Shown here piece after piece: positions 5,581 to 6,500 of a stretch of DNA of 6,500 nt (position 1 is its first letter; each line of letters opens with the position of its first letter). The DNA comes from Desulfobacteraceae bacterium (GTDB taxonomy: Bacteria; Desulfobacterota; Desulfobacteria; Desulfobacterales; JAABSP01), in contig JAABTE010000065.1 in the NCBI GenBank assembly GCA_011390035.1, forward strand, positions 1-6,500. The letters run 5' to 3'. The position numbers and the translations under genes are program-made. Below the pieces are notes generated by a model. It was given only the letters and a program-made list of their open reading frames with translations, had not been told where the DNA came from and searched no databases.

Positions 5581-6500
5581 ATGGGCATGACAACAGGAAT
5601 GGTATGGAGGAAGGGGATCGGCGCCCTGGCCGCGCTGGCGCTGCTGATGGCCACGCTGACGGCCTGCCAGGGCCCCCGGCGCCTGGATCGGGAAAACAGC
5701 CCGGAGGGCATCTTTGAAAGGGCCGAGCTGCGCTTTCAGGCCAGGGCCCATGACGAGGCCCTGCAGTGGTACAACACCTATCTGACCCGCTTTCCCAGGG
5801 GGCCGCATGCCACATCGGCGCTGATGCGGGAGGGGGAGATCTACCGCATCGGCGGCAAATACGACACCGCCCGAAAGGTCTATTCCTATCTGATCCAGCA
5901 CTTTCCGGACTCGGGCATGGTCTCCGACGCGGCCGTGGGCATCCTGATCTCCTATTTCGAGGCCGGGGACTTCAAGAGCCTGGCGCGTCACGCCGACGAC
6001 GTGATGAAGGCGATCCAGTCGCCGGTGCAGCGCTCCGAGGCATTTCGACTGCTGGGGGACGCCTACATGGCCCTTGGCACCCCCGTGTCCGCGGTCTATT
6101 ATTACAACCAGGCGGACCAGCGCGTCGGCTACCGGCTTCCGGAAAATCAGGAGAAGCTGTCCGTGGCCCTGTCCCAGCTTTCCGTGGAGGACATCAACGT
6201 GCTGCTGGACCGGGTTCGTGAGGATTCCCGGCTGCGGGGGCATCTGATGTACCAGCTCGGCGTCAACTACCTCAAGTCGAACCGGGAGGCGGACGGGGCC
6301 AGCGTGCTGACGGAATTCATCCGCTCCTTTCCCGACCACGAAAAGGCAGGCGACGCCCGGCAGATTATGGCGGCCACGGACGTTATGCCCATCGCCAGCC
6401 GCCATACCATCGGGGCGCTGCTGCCCATGAGCGGCCCCTATCAGCTTTACGGCCGGCGGGCCATGCGGGGCGTGGAGCTGGCCATGAGCCGGCCCGAGGG
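5581..6500 (+). CDS. N-terminal part of a TPR lipoprotein with a periplasmic-binding domain, LpoA-like (continues past window)
   Basis: The frame is open from the ATG at 5581 to the right edge, giving 306 residues; the 3' end is missing. A lipoprotein signal precedes LTAC with Cys29 as the lipidation site, so the protein is membrane-anchored; Gln at +2 makes the outer membrane plausible. Residues about 41-265 are helical TPR-like repeats, including ERAELRFQARAHDEALQWY, LMREGEIYRIGGKYDTARKV and MYQLGVNYLKSNREADGA, with 'F P' turns. At 277 a new domain opens with IGALLPMSGPYQLYGRR, the first strand and helix of a type I periplasmic-binding fold. This architecture matches proteins annotated as penicillin-binding protein activators (LpoA), which stimulate peptidoglycan synthases in E. 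coli; that function is inferred here. AAGGA (5572-5576) lies four bases before the start; ATG 5587 is an alternative. Only 20 nt separate it from the previous gene, so co-transcription is likely. Confidence 0.88.
   Translation, partial: MGMTTGMVWRKGIGALAALALLMATLTACQGPRRLDRENSPEGIFERAELRFQARAHDEALQWYNTYLTRFPRGPHATSALMREGEIYRIGGKYDTARKVYSYLIQHFPDSGMVSDAAVGILISYFEAGDFKSLARHADDVMKAIQSPVQRSEAFRLLGDAYMALGTPVSAVYYYNQADQRVGYRLPENQEKLSVALSQLSVEDINVLLDRVREDSRLRGHLMYQLGVNYLKSNREADGASVLTEFIRSFPDHEKAGDARQIMAATDVMPIASRHTIGALLPMSGPYQLYGRRAMRGVELAMSRPE

Noticed and set aside
5766..6221. 151-residue open frame on the plus strand
   Set aside because: It is an alternate frame inside the lipoprotein gene. The correct frame carries a lipobox, TPR-like repeats and the start of a binding domain, whereas this one is Arg/Gly-rich without motifs.
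5470..6405. 311-residue open frame on the minus strand
   Set aside because: It is antisense to the end of the binding protein and to the TPR lipoprotein, both well supported by signal sequences and motifs.

Overview
The window is GC-rich, with all recognisable genes on the + strand, packed tightly and preceded by purine-rich ribosome binding sites. Gene content and protein style (a large Cache/HAMP chemoreceptor, a LivJ-type binding protein, and a TPR lipoprotein fused to a binding-protein fold) suggest a Gram-negative bacterium. My best guess is a deltaproteobacterium / Desulfobacterota; this is inference from style, not from a marker gene.

Layout: (1) from the left edge to 470, the C-terminal part of a protein cut by the window, possibly ending a CheW-like domain and followed by an acidic repeat-bearing linker and a helical tail. 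(2) 467-1093, a divergent CheW-like coupling protein, joined to the first gene by an ATGA overlap. (3) 1083-4121, a 1012-residue methyl-accepting chemotaxis protein with two membrane segments, a large periplasmic region built from a tandem duplication, two HAMP-type segments and a PilJ-like signalling tip. (4) 4265-5560, a secreted LivJ-type (Peripla_BP_6) substrate-binding protein after a 143-nt spacer. (5) 5581 to the right edge, the start of a lipoprotein with TPR-like repeats running into a second periplasmic-binding fold, like the LpoA-type 'penicillin-binding protein activator' family.

Working model: genes 1-3 form a chemosensory module (one or two coupling proteins plus receptor) and probably a translationally coupled operon. 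Gene 4 lies directly behind the receptor with no ABC permease or ATPase visible, so it may present a ligand to the receptor rather than feed a transporter. Gene 5 follows 20 nt later and adds an envelope-anchored protein of the same binding fold.

Most notable are the duplicated sensor region of the receptor, the receptor/binding-protein pairing, and a 16-nt-periodic repeat just upstream of the receptor start, which overlaps a motif that recurs upstream of the binding-protein gene. No tRNA, rRNA, CRISPR array, insertion sequence or convincing terminator was seen. No stretch longer than 300 bases lacks a gene.
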